The position numbers were made by a program, and so were the translations under genes. From an uncultured Erythrobacter sp. (GTDB taxonomy: Bacteria; Pseudomonadota; Alphaproteobacteria; Sphingomonadales; Sphingomonadaceae), in assembly GCA_947493165.1 (NCBI GenBank), contig CANLPY010000002.1:310001-374000 (forward strand): a stretch of DNA of 64,000 bases. The letters are read 5' to 3'. The notes beneath the pieces were generated by a model that was given only the letters and a program-made list of their open reading frames with translations, was not told the DNA's origin and did no database searches. Numbering within the stretch: position 1 is the stretch's first letter; every line of letters starts with the position of its first letter. This document shows positions 32,996 to 41,330 of the stretch, piece after piece.

Positions 32996-33423
32996 GCGCC
33001 GGTCACTCTTGCTCGGGGATCAATGTCTCAAATGGCAGCATGGTAGAGACGCTGCTTGAATAACGCTCCGCTTCGCGAAGAACGCGCATCGCGTTGCGGC
33101 TCGAAATCAGTTCCAGCTCAACCTGAGAATATCCGCGCCGCGCCAATTCACGGCCAAATCCGATCTGTAAGGCGCATCGATCGAAATGTACGAGAGTATG
33201 AGCGAGCGCGAGCTGGAGGAGATGGCCTCTACCTAGCGCAAGAACTTACCCGAAACCGCCGATGATTAAGCGCCGGTCACTCTTGCTCGGGGATCAATGT
33301 CTCAAATGGCAGCATGGTAGAGACGCTGCTTGAATAACGCTCCGCTTCGCGAAGAACGCGCATCGCGTTGCGGCTCGAAATCAGTTCCAGCTCAACCTGA
33401 GAATATCCGCGCCGCGCCAATTC
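32876..33423. repeat. Perfect tandem duplication of 274 bp
   Basis: Positions 32876-33149 and 33150-33423 look identical base for base, head to tail, with no spacer. Each unit holds the second half of the DUF3008-like remnant and the last 147 bp of the M19 dipeptidase gene. This explains the 435-bp stretch without an intact gene between 32842 and 33276. Confidence 0.93.
33003..33149 (-). pseudogene. Duplicated 3' fragment of the M19 dipeptidase gene
   Basis: The upstream copy of the tandem duplication carries the final 48 codons and stop of the dipeptidase (RRGYSQVELELISSRNAM to the EQE end) with no start or body. It is a non-functional remnant produced by the duplication. Confidence 0.85.
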
Positions 33424-34569
33424 GGTGAACAGCGCGGGGTAACCGGCGCTATCTTCCATTCCGACCGGACCGGTGGGCATCCCATCGTAATCCGCACCGA
33501 TCCCTATATATTCCACACCAATCAAAGCGCGGATATGGTCAATGTGATCGGCCATTTGGCTAAGCGGGGTTTGCGGCTCTGGATTGGCTTCATCCCAGGC
33601 CTCCATCGCAGCTGTCACCAATGTAGGCTGGCCTTGTAGTAAAGCCTCTTGCTTGGCTTGTTCAGCCTCACGCGCGGCAAACCATTGGCGCGCATCCTCA
33701 CTAAGAAAGCCCGGCAGCCCGACAACCATTACGATCCCGCCATTTTCTGGCAGGCGCGCAAGCACGCTATCAGGCACGTTGCGCGCGTGACCATTGATCG
33801 CCCGAGCGCCGGAATGGCTGAAGATCACCGGAGCCTGCGCCACGTCGAGCGCATCCATCATCGTTTCTTCGCTGACGTGGCTTAGATCAACCAACATGCC
33901 GATGCGGTTCATCTCGCGGATCAAGTCCCTGCCAAACGCCGTCAGCCCGCCATGCTCTGGCGCATCCGTCGCGCTATCGGCCCACGGCGTGTTTTTAGAG
34001 TGAGTGATTGTCATATAACGCGCCCCAAGATCATACATCTGGCGCAGCACGCCCAAGCTAGAGCCGATAGAATGACCACCTTCCATGCCCAGAAATGACG
34101 CGATCTTACCCTCTGCCATCGCGCTTTCGGCTTGATCGGCTGTCAGCGTGAATTGCAACTGATCAGGATAGCGCGCGATTAAGCGCTTCATCACGTCGAT
34201 CTGCTCCATCGTCATCTGCACAGCCGCAGGCTCACTGATGTTGGTCGGCACATAGACGGACCAGTATTGCGCGCCGACTTTCCCCTCTGCCAAACGCGTG
34301 AGATCAGTGTGCATTACACGCCCATCTGGCCGCGTTGGCCCCGTATCCGTCGTGTCGACGAAATCGAAATTGTTGATCTGATTATCAAAGCGAGCGCGCA
34401 GCTGGATCGGCACGTCATTATGTCCGTCAAACACGGGTGCTGCATCAAGAGCCGCCTCAGCCAGCGCCTCTGCAGGATCAAGCGCTTCAACCACCGGGTC
34501 TGTTTCTTGCGCGCTCAGCGGAGTTGTAAGGATAGTTGCGGCGAATAAGCTAGCGACAAGTTTCTTCAC
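33277..34569 (-). CDS. Secreted membrane-dipeptidase (M19) family protein
   Basis: About 430 residues with a signal peptide (LVASLFAATILTTPLSAQE). Metal ligands of the family are visible: VFDGHNDVP (H-x-D), FLGMEGGHSI (Glu), TITHSKNTPW and LVDLSHVSEETMMDAL (His residues) and IGADYDGMP. It is likely a zinc dipeptidase. The start is a GTG at 34569 after AGGAGC; longer frames to 34689 lack a signal and a ribosome binding site. The last 147 bp are duplicated downstream of its stop. Confidence 0.85.
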   Translation of the reverse strand: MKKLVASLFAATILTTPLSAQETDPVVEALDPAEALAEAALDAAPVFDGHNDVPIQLRARFDNQINNFDFVDTTDTGPTRPDGRVMHTDLTRLAEGKVGAQYWSVYVPTNISEPAAVQMTMEQIDVMKRLIARYPDQLQFTLTADQAESAMAEGKIASFLGMEGGHSIGSSLGVLRQMYDLGARYMTITHSKNTPWADSATDAPEHGGLTAFGRDLIREMNRIGMLVDLSHVSEETMMDALDVAQAPVIFSHSGARAINGHARNVPDSVLARLPENGGIVMVVGLPGFLSEDARQWFAAREAEQAKQEALLQGQPTLVTAAMEAWDEANPEPQTPLSQMADHIDHIRALIGVEYIGIGADYDGMPTGPVGMEDSAGYPALFTELARRGYSQVELELISSRNAMRVLREAERYSSSVSTMLPFETLIPEQE

Positions 34570-34708
34570 GGGGTACGGCTCCTTGAAAGGGCAGGACGGA
34601 ATTGCGCCTTGGTTTAGCAAGCAACGCGGCAATGGAAAGCCTGCTTGTAAAGCAATTGATTGAGAACAACGGGTGGCGGCCCGGCTCATAAAAAAAGGAT
34701 CGCGCCAA

Positions 34709-35137
34709 ATGAAGAACCATGGGACAATCCGTAAGCAACCAATCCGAGCCGCTTTGCGCGTCCTAATCGCGTTTCTTTATGCCTATGCAGGCTATGCACA
34801 CATCGCCGCACCAGAACCGTTTCTGGCGATCACGCCGGAATGGGTCCCCGCGCCTGAAAGCGTGGTTTACTGGACGGGTGTTGCAGAGATTGCCGGAGCC
34901 GCCGCTTTGCTACAGCCATTTTGGAGGAAACTAAGGACTGCTGCGGGAATAGGGCTCGCGCTGTATGCGCTGTGCGTGTGGCCAGCGAACATCAATCACT
35001 TCGCGATGGATTTGGCGAGCGCTGATGGCGGCCTAGGCCTTGGCTATCATGTGCCAAGGATGATTGCGCAGCCAATATTGATCTGGCTGGCCTTGTGGAC
35101 CGGCGGCGTGACCAATTGGCCATTTCGCCGCCGGTAA
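34709..35137 (+). CDS. DoxX-like membrane protein
   Basis: About 142 residues with four membrane segments (VLIAFLYAYAGYAHIAAP, WTGVAEIAGAAALLQPF, TAAGIGLALYALCVWPANI, MIAQPILIWLALWTGG). YAGYAHIAAPEPFLAITPEWVP and WTGVAEIAGA match the DoxX/DUF4149-like group. The function is not known; these are often linked to redox or quinone biology. Start 34709 is the second ATG. Confidence 0.7.
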   Translation: MKNHGTIRKQPIRAALRVLIAFLYAYAGYAHIAAPEPFLAITPEWVPAPESVVYWTGVAEIAGAAALLQPFWRKLRTAAGIGLALYALCVWPANINHFAMDLASADGGLGLGYHVPRMIAQPILIWLALWTGGVTNWPFRRR

Positions 35138-35148
35138 ACTTCCACGAA

Positions 35149-35400
35149 TTAGGTGAGGTGCTTAGATACAGCAGCCGTCATTTTGAACATTGAGATCTGG
35201 TCTTTACCGATCACAGCAGCCAGTTTGGCATCAGGATTGATCTGACGCTTGTCTTTGCTGTCCTGAAGGCTGTTGCCTTTAATGTATTCCCAAATCTTTG
35301 AAGTCACTTGAGCGCGTGTCATCGGACCTTTGCCGATTACGTTTTCAAGTTCAGATGAAAGTTGCACCGGTTTTTGCAGTGCGTTGGTCTTTCCAGCCAT
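35149..35400 (-). CDS. SWIB/MDM2 domain protein
   Basis: 83 residues made almost only of a SWIB domain: LSSELENVIGKGPMTRAQVTSKIWEYIKGNSLQDSKDKRQINPDAKL is the core (residues about 14-60), then VIGKDQISMFKMTAAVSKHL. In chlamydiae and eukaryotes such domains bind chromatin-related partners; the role in proteobacteria is unknown. Start 35400 (MAGKTNALQK) has AGGAGAGG upstream. Confidence 0.88.
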   Translation of the reverse strand: MAGKTNALQKPVQLSSELENVIGKGPMTRAQVTSKIWEYIKGNSLQDSKDKRQINPDAKLAAVIGKDQISMFKMTAAVSKHLT

Positions 35401-35457
35401 GAGCCTCTCCTTTGTAGTGGTGGCAGGTTTCAAAAAATCAAAACGTGTAGTTCAAAC

Positions 35458-36039
35458 TTAGTCTTCGTCATCAACCCATTCTTCGGTCTCTGACCCGGTG
35501 AACGGCGCGACCATCACGGCGCACCCGGTGATTGTACCCTTCAGCGATGCGACCAAGTCGTCACGTGTCGCTCCGGGCATCAATGTCAGCGGCAATTCGG
35601 TGGCGAACAGCTGAAACACATAATGCCGTGTCTCGCCAACCGGCGGATCAGGCAGCAGCCATTCCGAATTGCCTTGCGTATTCTTACCGGCACGCGGAGG
35701 AACTTCACCCTCTAGCAGCATGCCCTTCTGTCCTTTTAAGCCCCACACGAGCCAGTGACAGGCAGGATCAGACCCAGTGGCTGAGCCATCCTCTACAATC
35801 AAAACCAATTCTTGCGATCCAGGAGGCGGCGCGCTCCATTCAAGCGGCGGCGCCACGGCGTCTTCTTCTTGAGCGGTGAAGCAAGGATCAAGCTCCTCAC
35901 CCGGTCCGAATGCAGGGCTGCTCAACTTAAAGCCACCGCGCCCCAAATTGCGCTCACCACCCAGTTCAGCAATCGCCAAACCCCCGTGCCGTGCAGGCGC
36001 AGGTATAGCTGAATTAAGCCAATCGGGCAGGTCACTCAT
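35458..36039 (-). CDS. YbhB/YbcL (PEBP/Raf kinase inhibitor-like) protein
   Basis: 193 residues. The PEBP core motifs are LSSPAFGPGEELDPCFTAQ (conserved ligand loop), SQELVLIVEDGSATGSDPACHWLVWGL (D-P-A-x-x-x-W pattern) and PPVGETRHYVFQLFAT. Bacterial members bind phospholipids or small anions. The C-terminal tail is acidic (EEWVDDED), and no signal peptide is seen. Confidence 0.88.
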   Translation of the reverse strand: MSDLPDWLNSAIPAPARHGGLAIAELGGERNLGRGGFKLSSPAFGPGEELDPCFTAQEEDAVAPPLEWSAPPPGSQELVLIVEDGSATGSDPACHWLVWGLKGQKGMLLEGEVPPRAGKNTQGNSEWLLPDPPVGETRHYVFQLFATELPLTLMPGATRDDLVASLKGTITGCAVMVAPFTGSETEEWVDDED

Positions 36040-36327
36040 CGGGACAATTTCCTCCTAGTCCGTTTAAGTAAGTTAGGCGCTCAGCGCAGCCAAGACGAGG
36101 TGCAAGGGCGAGAATTGCCACGGTTTCTGAGGAAAACTTGCGTAAATTTGTGAAAATTCAGCTGGAAATGCCGCTTTACGGGTGGGATCAAGGTTCCGTT
36201 CGCATGTCGACGTCACAAAATTTGCACTCGTTAACCTTCATAATCTTGCTCAGAGTCGGTTCATCCGCCATGCTCAAGAGATCTAAAGCACCAGTCACGA
36301 CAGCAATAACGTCCGGAGTCGCACCGT

Positions 36328-37779
36328 ATGACCATGGGTAGGTCAATCCTAACCGCCACGCTTGCCGTTTCACTCGCAGCCTGCGGAGGCGGCGATGGCG
36401 ACGGCGCAGCTCCGCCCACTGGCGGCGGCATCTCTGGTGGTGGCGGTGGTGGCAGCGGCGGCGGATCGGGCGGCACGGGCTGCTCTGTTAGAGAGCAGCA
36501 GGATTTCGCCCGCGCTGTGATCGATGAATGGTACCTGTTCCCAGACTTGGTCGATACGACAGCCAATGCCGCGAACTTTGCCGATGTACAATCTTACCTT
36601 GATGCTCTTGTTGCGCCAGCGCGCGCGCAAGCACGCGATGTTGGCTTTACCTTCGCGACATCAATTCAAGAAGAGAACGCACTGATCAATTCAGGCGCGA
36701 CCGCTGGCTTTGGCATCCGCTTGGCCTATGACACAGTCAATGACCGCGTATTTGTGCTTGAGGCATATGAAGGCGCGCCCGGACTGGCTGCCGGCATTGA
36801 TCGCGGCACACAATTGCTCGCCATTGGAACCACCAGCGCCAACCTCCAAACTGTAACCGCGCTCATGGGATCGGGCGGTCCGCAGGCTGTGATTGATGCG
36901 CTTGGTCCATCGACAGCTGGCACTTCGCGCGTGCTGCAGTTTCGAACGGCGAGCGGCACAACAACCGAAACCAGCGTTTCAAAAGCCGACTTTTCGCTCG
37001 ATCCAGTGTCTGACCGCTATGGCGCATCCATCATTGATGATGGCGGCAAAAAGGTCGGCTATTTGAACCTGCGCACCTTCATAACGTCATCAACGGCGGA
37101 TGAACTGCGCAGTGCCTTTGCGCTGTTCCAAGCAGAAGGCGCGACCGAACTGATTATTGATCTGCGCTATAATGGCGGCGGTCTGGTGAGCGCAGCTGAG
37201 ACCTTCGGCGACTTGCTGGGCAGTGGGCGCATTGGCCAAGTGTTTAGCGAAACCGTGCTGCGCCCATCCAAGTCTTCGGAAAATTCAACCGAGCTGTTTG
37301 AGACGGAAGCAAACTCGTTAGCGCCGACGAAAATCGCGTTCATCGGACGCCGGAGCACAGCCTCTGCCAGTGAGCTTGTGATGAATTCGATGATCCCATA
37401 CCTTGGTAACAACATGGCGCTGATCGGTGACGACACATCCGGCAAACCAGTTGGACAGTTCGCATTTGACCAAGCAGCCTGCGATCTGCGTGTCCGCGCT
37501 GTCACCTTCCAGACTGTAAATGCTGATGGTGATGGAGATTACTTCCGCGGGATCGCCAGCTCCATTCCGAACACCTGCCAAGCGAGCGACGATATCTTCA
37601 CTGAGCTTGGAGATCCAAGCGAAGCGTCCATCGCAACTGCACTCGATTTCCTTGCCGGACGCTCCTGCACGGCCATTTCTGCAACTGGTGTTCAAGGCGC
37701 GCAGGGCGGGTTTCGTCAGACGCTGCTGCAACCTGACCGGCCAAACGCGGCGCAGTTTGAAATCCCGGGATTGTTCTAA
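36328..37779 (+). CDS. Lipoprotein S41 (C-terminal processing) peptidase
   Basis: 483 residues. A lipoprotein signal (LAVSLAACGGG) is followed by a glycine/serine-rich linker and a PDZ-like part (AGFGIRLAYDTVNDRVFVLEAYEGAPGLAAGIDRGTQLL begins the domain near 115). The S41 catalytic domain follows. The nucleophile is in RRSTASASELVMNSM; Lys lies 25 residues later in DTSGKPVGQ and Gln four after that, matching the Ser-Lys-Gln arrangement of Tsp/CtpA. It probably cleaves periplasmic or surface proteins. The 289-bp region before it has no recognised element. Confidence 0.88.
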   Translation: MTMGRSILTATLAVSLAACGGGDGDGAAPPTGGGISGGGGGGSGGGSGGTGCSVREQQDFARAVIDEWYLFPDLVDTTANAANFADVQSYLDALVAPARAQARDVGFTFATSIQEENALINSGATAGFGIRLAYDTVNDRVFVLEAYEGAPGLAAGIDRGTQLLAIGTTSANLQTVTALMGSGGPQAVIDALGPSTAGTSRVLQFRTASGTTTETSVSKADFSLDPVSDRYGASIIDDGGKKVGYLNLRTFITSSTADELRSAFALFQAEGATELIIDLRYNGGGLVSAAETFGDLLGSGRIGQVFSETVLRPSKSSENSTELFETEANSLAPTKIAFIGRRSTASASELVMNSMIPYLGNNMALIGDDTSGKPVGQFAFDQAACDLRVRAVTFQTVNADGDGDYFRGIASSIPNTCQASDDIFTELGDPSEASIATALDFLAGRSCTAISATGVQGAQGGFRQTLLQPDRPNAAQFEIPGLF

Positions 37780-37855
37780 CAGGGCGCAAGGCGGGCATTG
37801 GGACGCCCGCCTGTCGCGGCCGTTATCCACTCCACTGCAAGCTTCGGCCGGCCGA

Positions 37856-38236
37856 TCAACCGTTCGGTGTAACGCTCAACAAGTTTTCGACCGCTGCGCC
37901 AACCACAGCCTCTGCCGGAGCAGGTTTGGCGATCAATGGCGCCTGCAACAATCGCACTCGCTCATTATGGCGATCAAGGTCGCCCGTATGCAGAACATAA
38001 GGGATGCCATGGCGGTCAAGCTGGCGGGCCACTGGAAAGCAGGTGGACCCGCCGCCCAATGAAACGTCCAGTATAGCCAAATCAATGTCGTTGCCGTTCT
38101 GCTCCACCAGAGCAAGCGCCGCTTCACAGGTCGTTGCGGTGAACGGATGCAAGCCACGATCCTCTGCTGCGAACTCCAGATCCATCAGGATCAGGGGCTC
38201 ATCTTCAAGCAGTAAGACCGAGTAGTGGGAAGCCAT
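37856..38236 (-). CDS. Single-domain response regulator
   Basis: 126 residues, only a receiver domain. The acidic pocket is LLLEDEP (residues 11-13), the phospho-acceptor Asp57 lies in LAILDVSLGG, the Thr in VLHTGD and the Lys in LIAKPAP. There is no output domain, so it is a phosphate relay or sink. The ATG overlaps the LOV kinase stop by one base (TGATG), so they are a cognate pair. Confidence 0.9.
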   Translation of the reverse strand: MASHYSVLLLEDEPLILMDLEFAAEDRGLHPFTATTCEAALALVEQNGNDIDLAILDVSLGGGSTCFPVARQLDRHGIPYVLHTGDLDRHNERVRLLQAPLIAKPAPAEAVVGAAVENLLSVTPNG

Positions 38237-39321
38237 CAGATTTTCCCTGCGGGCACCATGATGGAGGCGGACATGCCATTCTCGCCCCATGTCCGCTCAA
38301 TCGTCCCGCCAGCAGTGGCTAGCAAGCGATCAACAATGGCTGTTCCTGTGCCCGGCGTGAGATCAGCCGGATCAATCGACGGTCCGCCGGTTTCACGCCA
38401 TTCTATCAATAAAGCTTGGCTACCATCTTCCGGTTTCCAATGGACGCTAACTGAGCCTTTTTCTCCAGACCACGCGCCGTGCTTAATCGCGTTTGCGGCA
38501 AGCTCATGGAGGATAAGGCCAACAATCGAAACGATAGTGAACGGCATTCTTAGCCCGTCTTCACCATGCAGCTGCATCCGCCCCTCTTCCCGTTCATAGG
38601 GTTTGAGAACCGCCTTGCACGCTTCGCCGATATCGATGCTGCCAGATGAAGCGTCATCCAGCGTCGTTTCATAAGCTCGGCCCAAAGCTTGGATACGGGC
38701 GTTAATCTCAGCCGCTTCATCGCGGATACCGCGCACCCGCCCGGTGACATTGACGATCCCGGAAATGACCGAGAACATGTTCTTCATCCTGTGCGATAAT
38801 TCACGCGCCATCTCTTTTGCATGACGTTCTTCACTGCGCGCCGCCCGCACGTCAGAGACATCCCATTGGCTGCCGAAGAAATAGACCAGCTCGCCTTCTG
38901 CATTGTAGATCGGGCCAAGGTGGAGCGCGTTCCAGAAGGTCGTGCCGTTCTTGCGGTAATTCAGCAATTCGACCACCACGACATCTTCATTAGCCAATGC
39001 GTCGCGGATGCGGCCGATAGGTTCTTGATCTGTGTCTGGCCCTTGCAAGAACCGGCACGAGCGGCCCAAAATTTCCTCTTCCGAATAGCCTGTCAGGCGC
39101 CGGAACGCACGATTAGCAAACACGATCGGCAAGTCATCTTGGTGCGGATCACACAGGCAAATCGCCATGCGCGTCTGCGCCATAGCCTGTTCAAACAAGA
39201 CACCTGACGCGCCAGAAAACTGGTCGCCCGGATGGCCGGCCTTAAACCGTTCAGGTGCATCATCAAATCGCATTGTGACCTGGTTAGGGCCCGTACGATT
39301 GCTCTCGTCGTCGGTACTCAC
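38236..39321 (-). CDS. Blue-light LOV-HWE sensor histidine kinase
   Basis: 361 residues, soluble. The LOV/PAS domain (about 45-155) has the flavin-adduct cysteine in GRSCRFLQGPDTD (Cys89), the FMN contacts NYRKNGTTFWN and the Gln of YFFGSQWDVS. The dimerisation/phospho-acceptor box is ELSHRMKNMFSVISG (His177) and the N-box is HELAANAIKHGAWS. LLIEWRETGG has the W-x-E that defines HWE kinases. This matches the E. litoralis EL346/EL368 class. A perfect EcfG promoter lies 58 bp upstream. It probably links blue light to the general stress response. Confidence 0.92.
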   Translation of the reverse strand: MSTDDESNRTGPNQVTMRFDDAPERFKAGHPGDQFSGASGVLFEQAMAQTRMAICLCDPHQDDLPIVFANRAFRRLTGYSEEEILGRSCRFLQGPDTDQEPIGRIRDALANEDVVVVELLNYRKNGTTFWNALHLGPIYNAEGELVYFFGSQWDVSDVRAARSEERHAKEMARELSHRMKNMFSVISGIVNVTGRVRGIRDEAAEINARIQALGRAYETTLDDASSGSIDIGEACKAVLKPYEREEGRMQLHGEDGLRMPFTIVSIVGLILHELAANAIKHGAWSGEKGSVSVHWKPEDGSQALLIEWRETGGPSIDPADLTPGTGTAIVDRLLATAGGTIERTWGENGMSASIMVPAGKI

Positions 39322-39378
39322 GTTAAATCTTTCCCCAGCAATGCTTTACAGCGCTGGCTCGTCTATCATTGCTTAAAC

Positions 39379-39403
39379 AACGACAAACGCGGGGGCATGT
39401 TCC
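39379..39403 (-). promoter_or_regulatory. EcfG promoter of the LOV kinase gene
   Basis: On the minus strand: GGAAC, 16 nt, CGTT, an exact match to the alphaproteobacterial general-stress consensus. It ends 58 bp before the kinase ATG. Confidence 0.75.
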
Positions 39404-39520
39404 GAGATTTAGCTGAGTCGTGCGAGCGGTTCAGCGCAAGTCACAGACATTACAGAGCTTAATTTCAAAAGCGCATTTTATTACGCATCCTTACATTCGC
39501 GCCTGGTTAGAAAAGCACAA

Positions 39521-39952
39521 TCATATTTCGTATTCGTCCAAAACCGACAGCACAAAAATAAGAAAGCCAAGGGCGAAAAGTCCTTCAACCACTAGGCCAG
39601 CTGCGAGCATCGGCTGAACTGTACCGCCTAATATTTGCGGTGCGAGCAGTGCGACCACGCCGATCTTGCACAATACGCCCGCCCAAATGACCGGACCGAA
39701 CCGCATTGGATCGCGCGCGACGTGGAAATAAACAATACCAAAGCTGAAAACTAGCAGACCAATCATCCGCGCATCAATGGTCGCATCCGGGCTGAGCATG
39801 GCGGCAAGGCCAAAGATCAGATTGAACACTGCCGCGGCCCAAAAGAACATCGACCAATAGCGCGAGAATTTGCTCGCGCCATTTCCATTAGCTGTGCTTC
39901 TTTCGTCGGTGACCCCTTCGGTATTCGCAGCACCATCATTTACGTCGGTCAT
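39521..39952 (-). CDS. Four-helix membrane protein, unknown function
   Basis: 143 residues with a polar N-terminus of about 30 and then four membrane segments (WSMFFWAAAVFNLIFGLAAM, MIGLLVFSFGIVYFHVA, VIWAGVLCKIGVVALLAP, MLAAGLVVEGLFALGFLIFVL). No family is recognised. The ATG overlaps the stop of the upstream lipoprotein gene (ATGA), indicating co-translation. Confidence 0.65.
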   Translation of the reverse strand: MTDVNDGAANTEGVTDERSTANGNGASKFSRYWSMFFWAAAVFNLIFGLAAMLSPDATIDARMIGLLVFSFGIVYFHVARDPMRFGPVIWAGVLCKIGVVALLAPQILGGTVQPMLAAGLVVEGLFALGFLIFVLSVLDEYEI

Positions 39953-40386
39953 TCGTTCCCGTCTCCGGTTTCGCTCATTACATTTCCGGTGTAGCCGCAG
40001 CCATTCAGCATGGCATCACCTAAGTTGATTGTCGCAGTATAAGGGTATTCGCGGTCGCTCATCCCGTCGCTGCAGACGGCAGGCGTAACAGCAATCTGCA
40101 GGGCCTCGCCGTCCAAAGTGCCATTAAGCCCCAAACCATTGTTGCCCGAAAAGCGGGAGACAGGAATCATGATTCCAGCAGCATTATCCGGCGTCGAATA
40201 TGTCAGCTGATCGCCTTCGATTGTCATGTTCCAAAACGGTTCCGTGCCGATCAGAGTCAACTTTTCATCGGCTGAAATAGCATCGAACCGCTTCGGCGTA
40301 TCAGCTCGGTCATCGCCGCCGCCGCCGCACCCAGCGGTCATCAAAGTCAGGAGCGCGAAAGCGCTAATCGCGGGATCAATTTTCAT
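39949..40386 (-). CDS. COG3650-like lipoprotein
   Basis: About 145 residues. A signal with lipobox (LLTLMTAGCGGGG) precedes a domain typical of COG3650 predicted lipoproteins: IGTEPFWNMTIEGDQLTYSTPDN and CSDGMSDREYPYTATINLGDAMLNGCGY, with a likely disulfide between the two cysteines. It is co-expressed with the membrane protein that follows, with a 4-bp overlap. The role is unknown, probably outer-membrane associated. Confidence 0.75.
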   Translation of the reverse strand: MKIDPAISAFALLTLMTAGCGGGGDDRADTPKRFDAISADEKLTLIGTEPFWNMTIEGDQLTYSTPDNAAGIMIPVSRFSGNNGLGLNGTLDGEALQIAVTPAVCSDGMSDREYPYTATINLGDAMLNGCGYTGNVMSETGDGNE

Positions 40387-40484
40387 GGGCTCATCATCTT
40401 GCTTCACTCGATACTACGATAGCTTTGCGGGCACGTCACCCTTCGCAACTGGGCAGTGGACACGTTTTTATGCGAATAACAGAC

Positions 40485-40516
40485 ACAAAAAAGGCGAGCC
40501 GCTATGGCCCGCCTTT
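40485..40516 (-). terminator. Terminator after the fasciclin gene
   Basis: On the minus strand, GGCGGGCC pairs with GGCTCGCC (one G-T) over a 5-nt loop and is followed by a run of six T. It lies about 25 bp past the fasciclin stop. Confidence 0.75.
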
Positions 40517-40541
40517 CTCGAAATCAAAGCTGTTTACGCGA

Positions 40542-41108
40542 TTACTGCGGCATCAGCACAGTGTCGATCACGTGGACCAGGCCGTTCGATGCTTCGACGT
40601 CCACTGCGGTGATCGTCGCGGTTCCACCTGCGGCATCGGTTAGCACGACTGAACCGCCGACGATTGTTGCGGTCAGCGTTCCGCCGCCCACGGTTTCGAC
40701 GGCGTAACCATCTTCACCGGCGCCTTCGATGGCGCTTGTCAGCGTGGCTGCATCCACTGCACCGCTCACGACGTGATATTGCAGGATTGAACCCAGCGTA
40801 TCTGTGTCTTCGGTGGTCAGCGTTTCGACCGTGCCTTCTGGCAGCTTGGCAAACGCATCATTGGTTGGCGCGAATACGGTGAACGGACCTTCGCCTGATA
40901 ATGTCTCGCCAAGGCCTGCTGCGGTTACGGCTGCGACCAAAGTTGAAAAGCTCTCATCGCCCTGTGCAACGTCAACGATCGTGCCGGCGGTGGCCTTTTC
41001 AGCCATTGCGGTCTCATCTGCTGTGGTTGCATCGCTTTCTGCTTCTGGCGCACATGCGGCAAGTGAAAGTGCGACGGTTGATGCGAGTGCGATTTTAAGG
41101 GTGTTCAT
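40542..41108 (-). CDS. Fasciclin (FAS1)-domain lipoprotein
   Basis: 188 residues. Lipobox LSLAACAPE is followed by an Ala/Thr/Glu-rich linker and one FAS1 domain: FSTLVAAVTAAGLGETLSGEGPFTVFAPTNDAFAKLPEGTVETL is its first half, and YHVVSGAVDA, TLTATIVGGSVVLTDAAGGTATITAVDVEASNGLVHVIDTVLMP the second. FAS1 proteins mediate adhesion. It is preceded by an exact EcfG promoter and followed by an intrinsic terminator, so it is a stress-induced single gene. Confidence 0.92.
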   Translation of the reverse strand: MNTLKIALASTVALSLAACAPEAESDATTADETAMAEKATAGTIVDVAQGDESFSTLVAAVTAAGLGETLSGEGPFTVFAPTNDAFAKLPEGTVETLTTEDTDTLGSILQYHVVSGAVDAATLTSAIEGAGEDGYAVETVGGGTLTATIVGGSVVLTDAAGGTATITAVDVEASNGLVHVIDTVLMPQ

Positions 41109-41194
41109 AATGTCATCCTTGAATTTTAAGGGGAATTTTGTGTCATTCAGATCGAATGGGGACTGGCCGCTTTGCCGGTCCGCTTGTAGATACG

Positions 41195-41219
41195 AACGGA
41201 CAGCCCGCTTGGATGTTCC
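41195..41219 (-). promoter_or_regulatory. EcfG promoter of the fasciclin gene
   Basis: On the minus strand GGAAC, 16 nt, CGTT, an exact match. It is 87 bp before the fasciclin ATG, with no other minus-strand gene between. Confidence 0.75.
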
Positions 41220-41296
41220 GAAATTTATTGTGCAAGTGCGAAATAATGTTGCGAGCGCGTAATCAGATAATGGCCAGTTTGAGGTGGGCTGGAGAG

Positions 41297-41321
41297 GGAA
41301 CTAGCCCGCGCAGTTCGAGTT
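41297..41321 (+). promoter_or_regulatory. EcfG-type promoter of the photolyase-like gene
   Basis: GGAAC at 41297-41301, 17 nt, GTT at 41319-41321. The ATG at 41331 is 9 nt after the -10 element, so the transcript would be leaderless or nearly so. Confidence 0.6.
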
Positions 41322-41330
41322 GGTTCGGTT

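Noticed and set aside
39090-39120. GGAAC followed after 16 nt by CGAT as an EcfG promoter
   Set aside because: It is inside the LOV kinase coding region, on the wrong strand for any gene start, and the -10 does not match.
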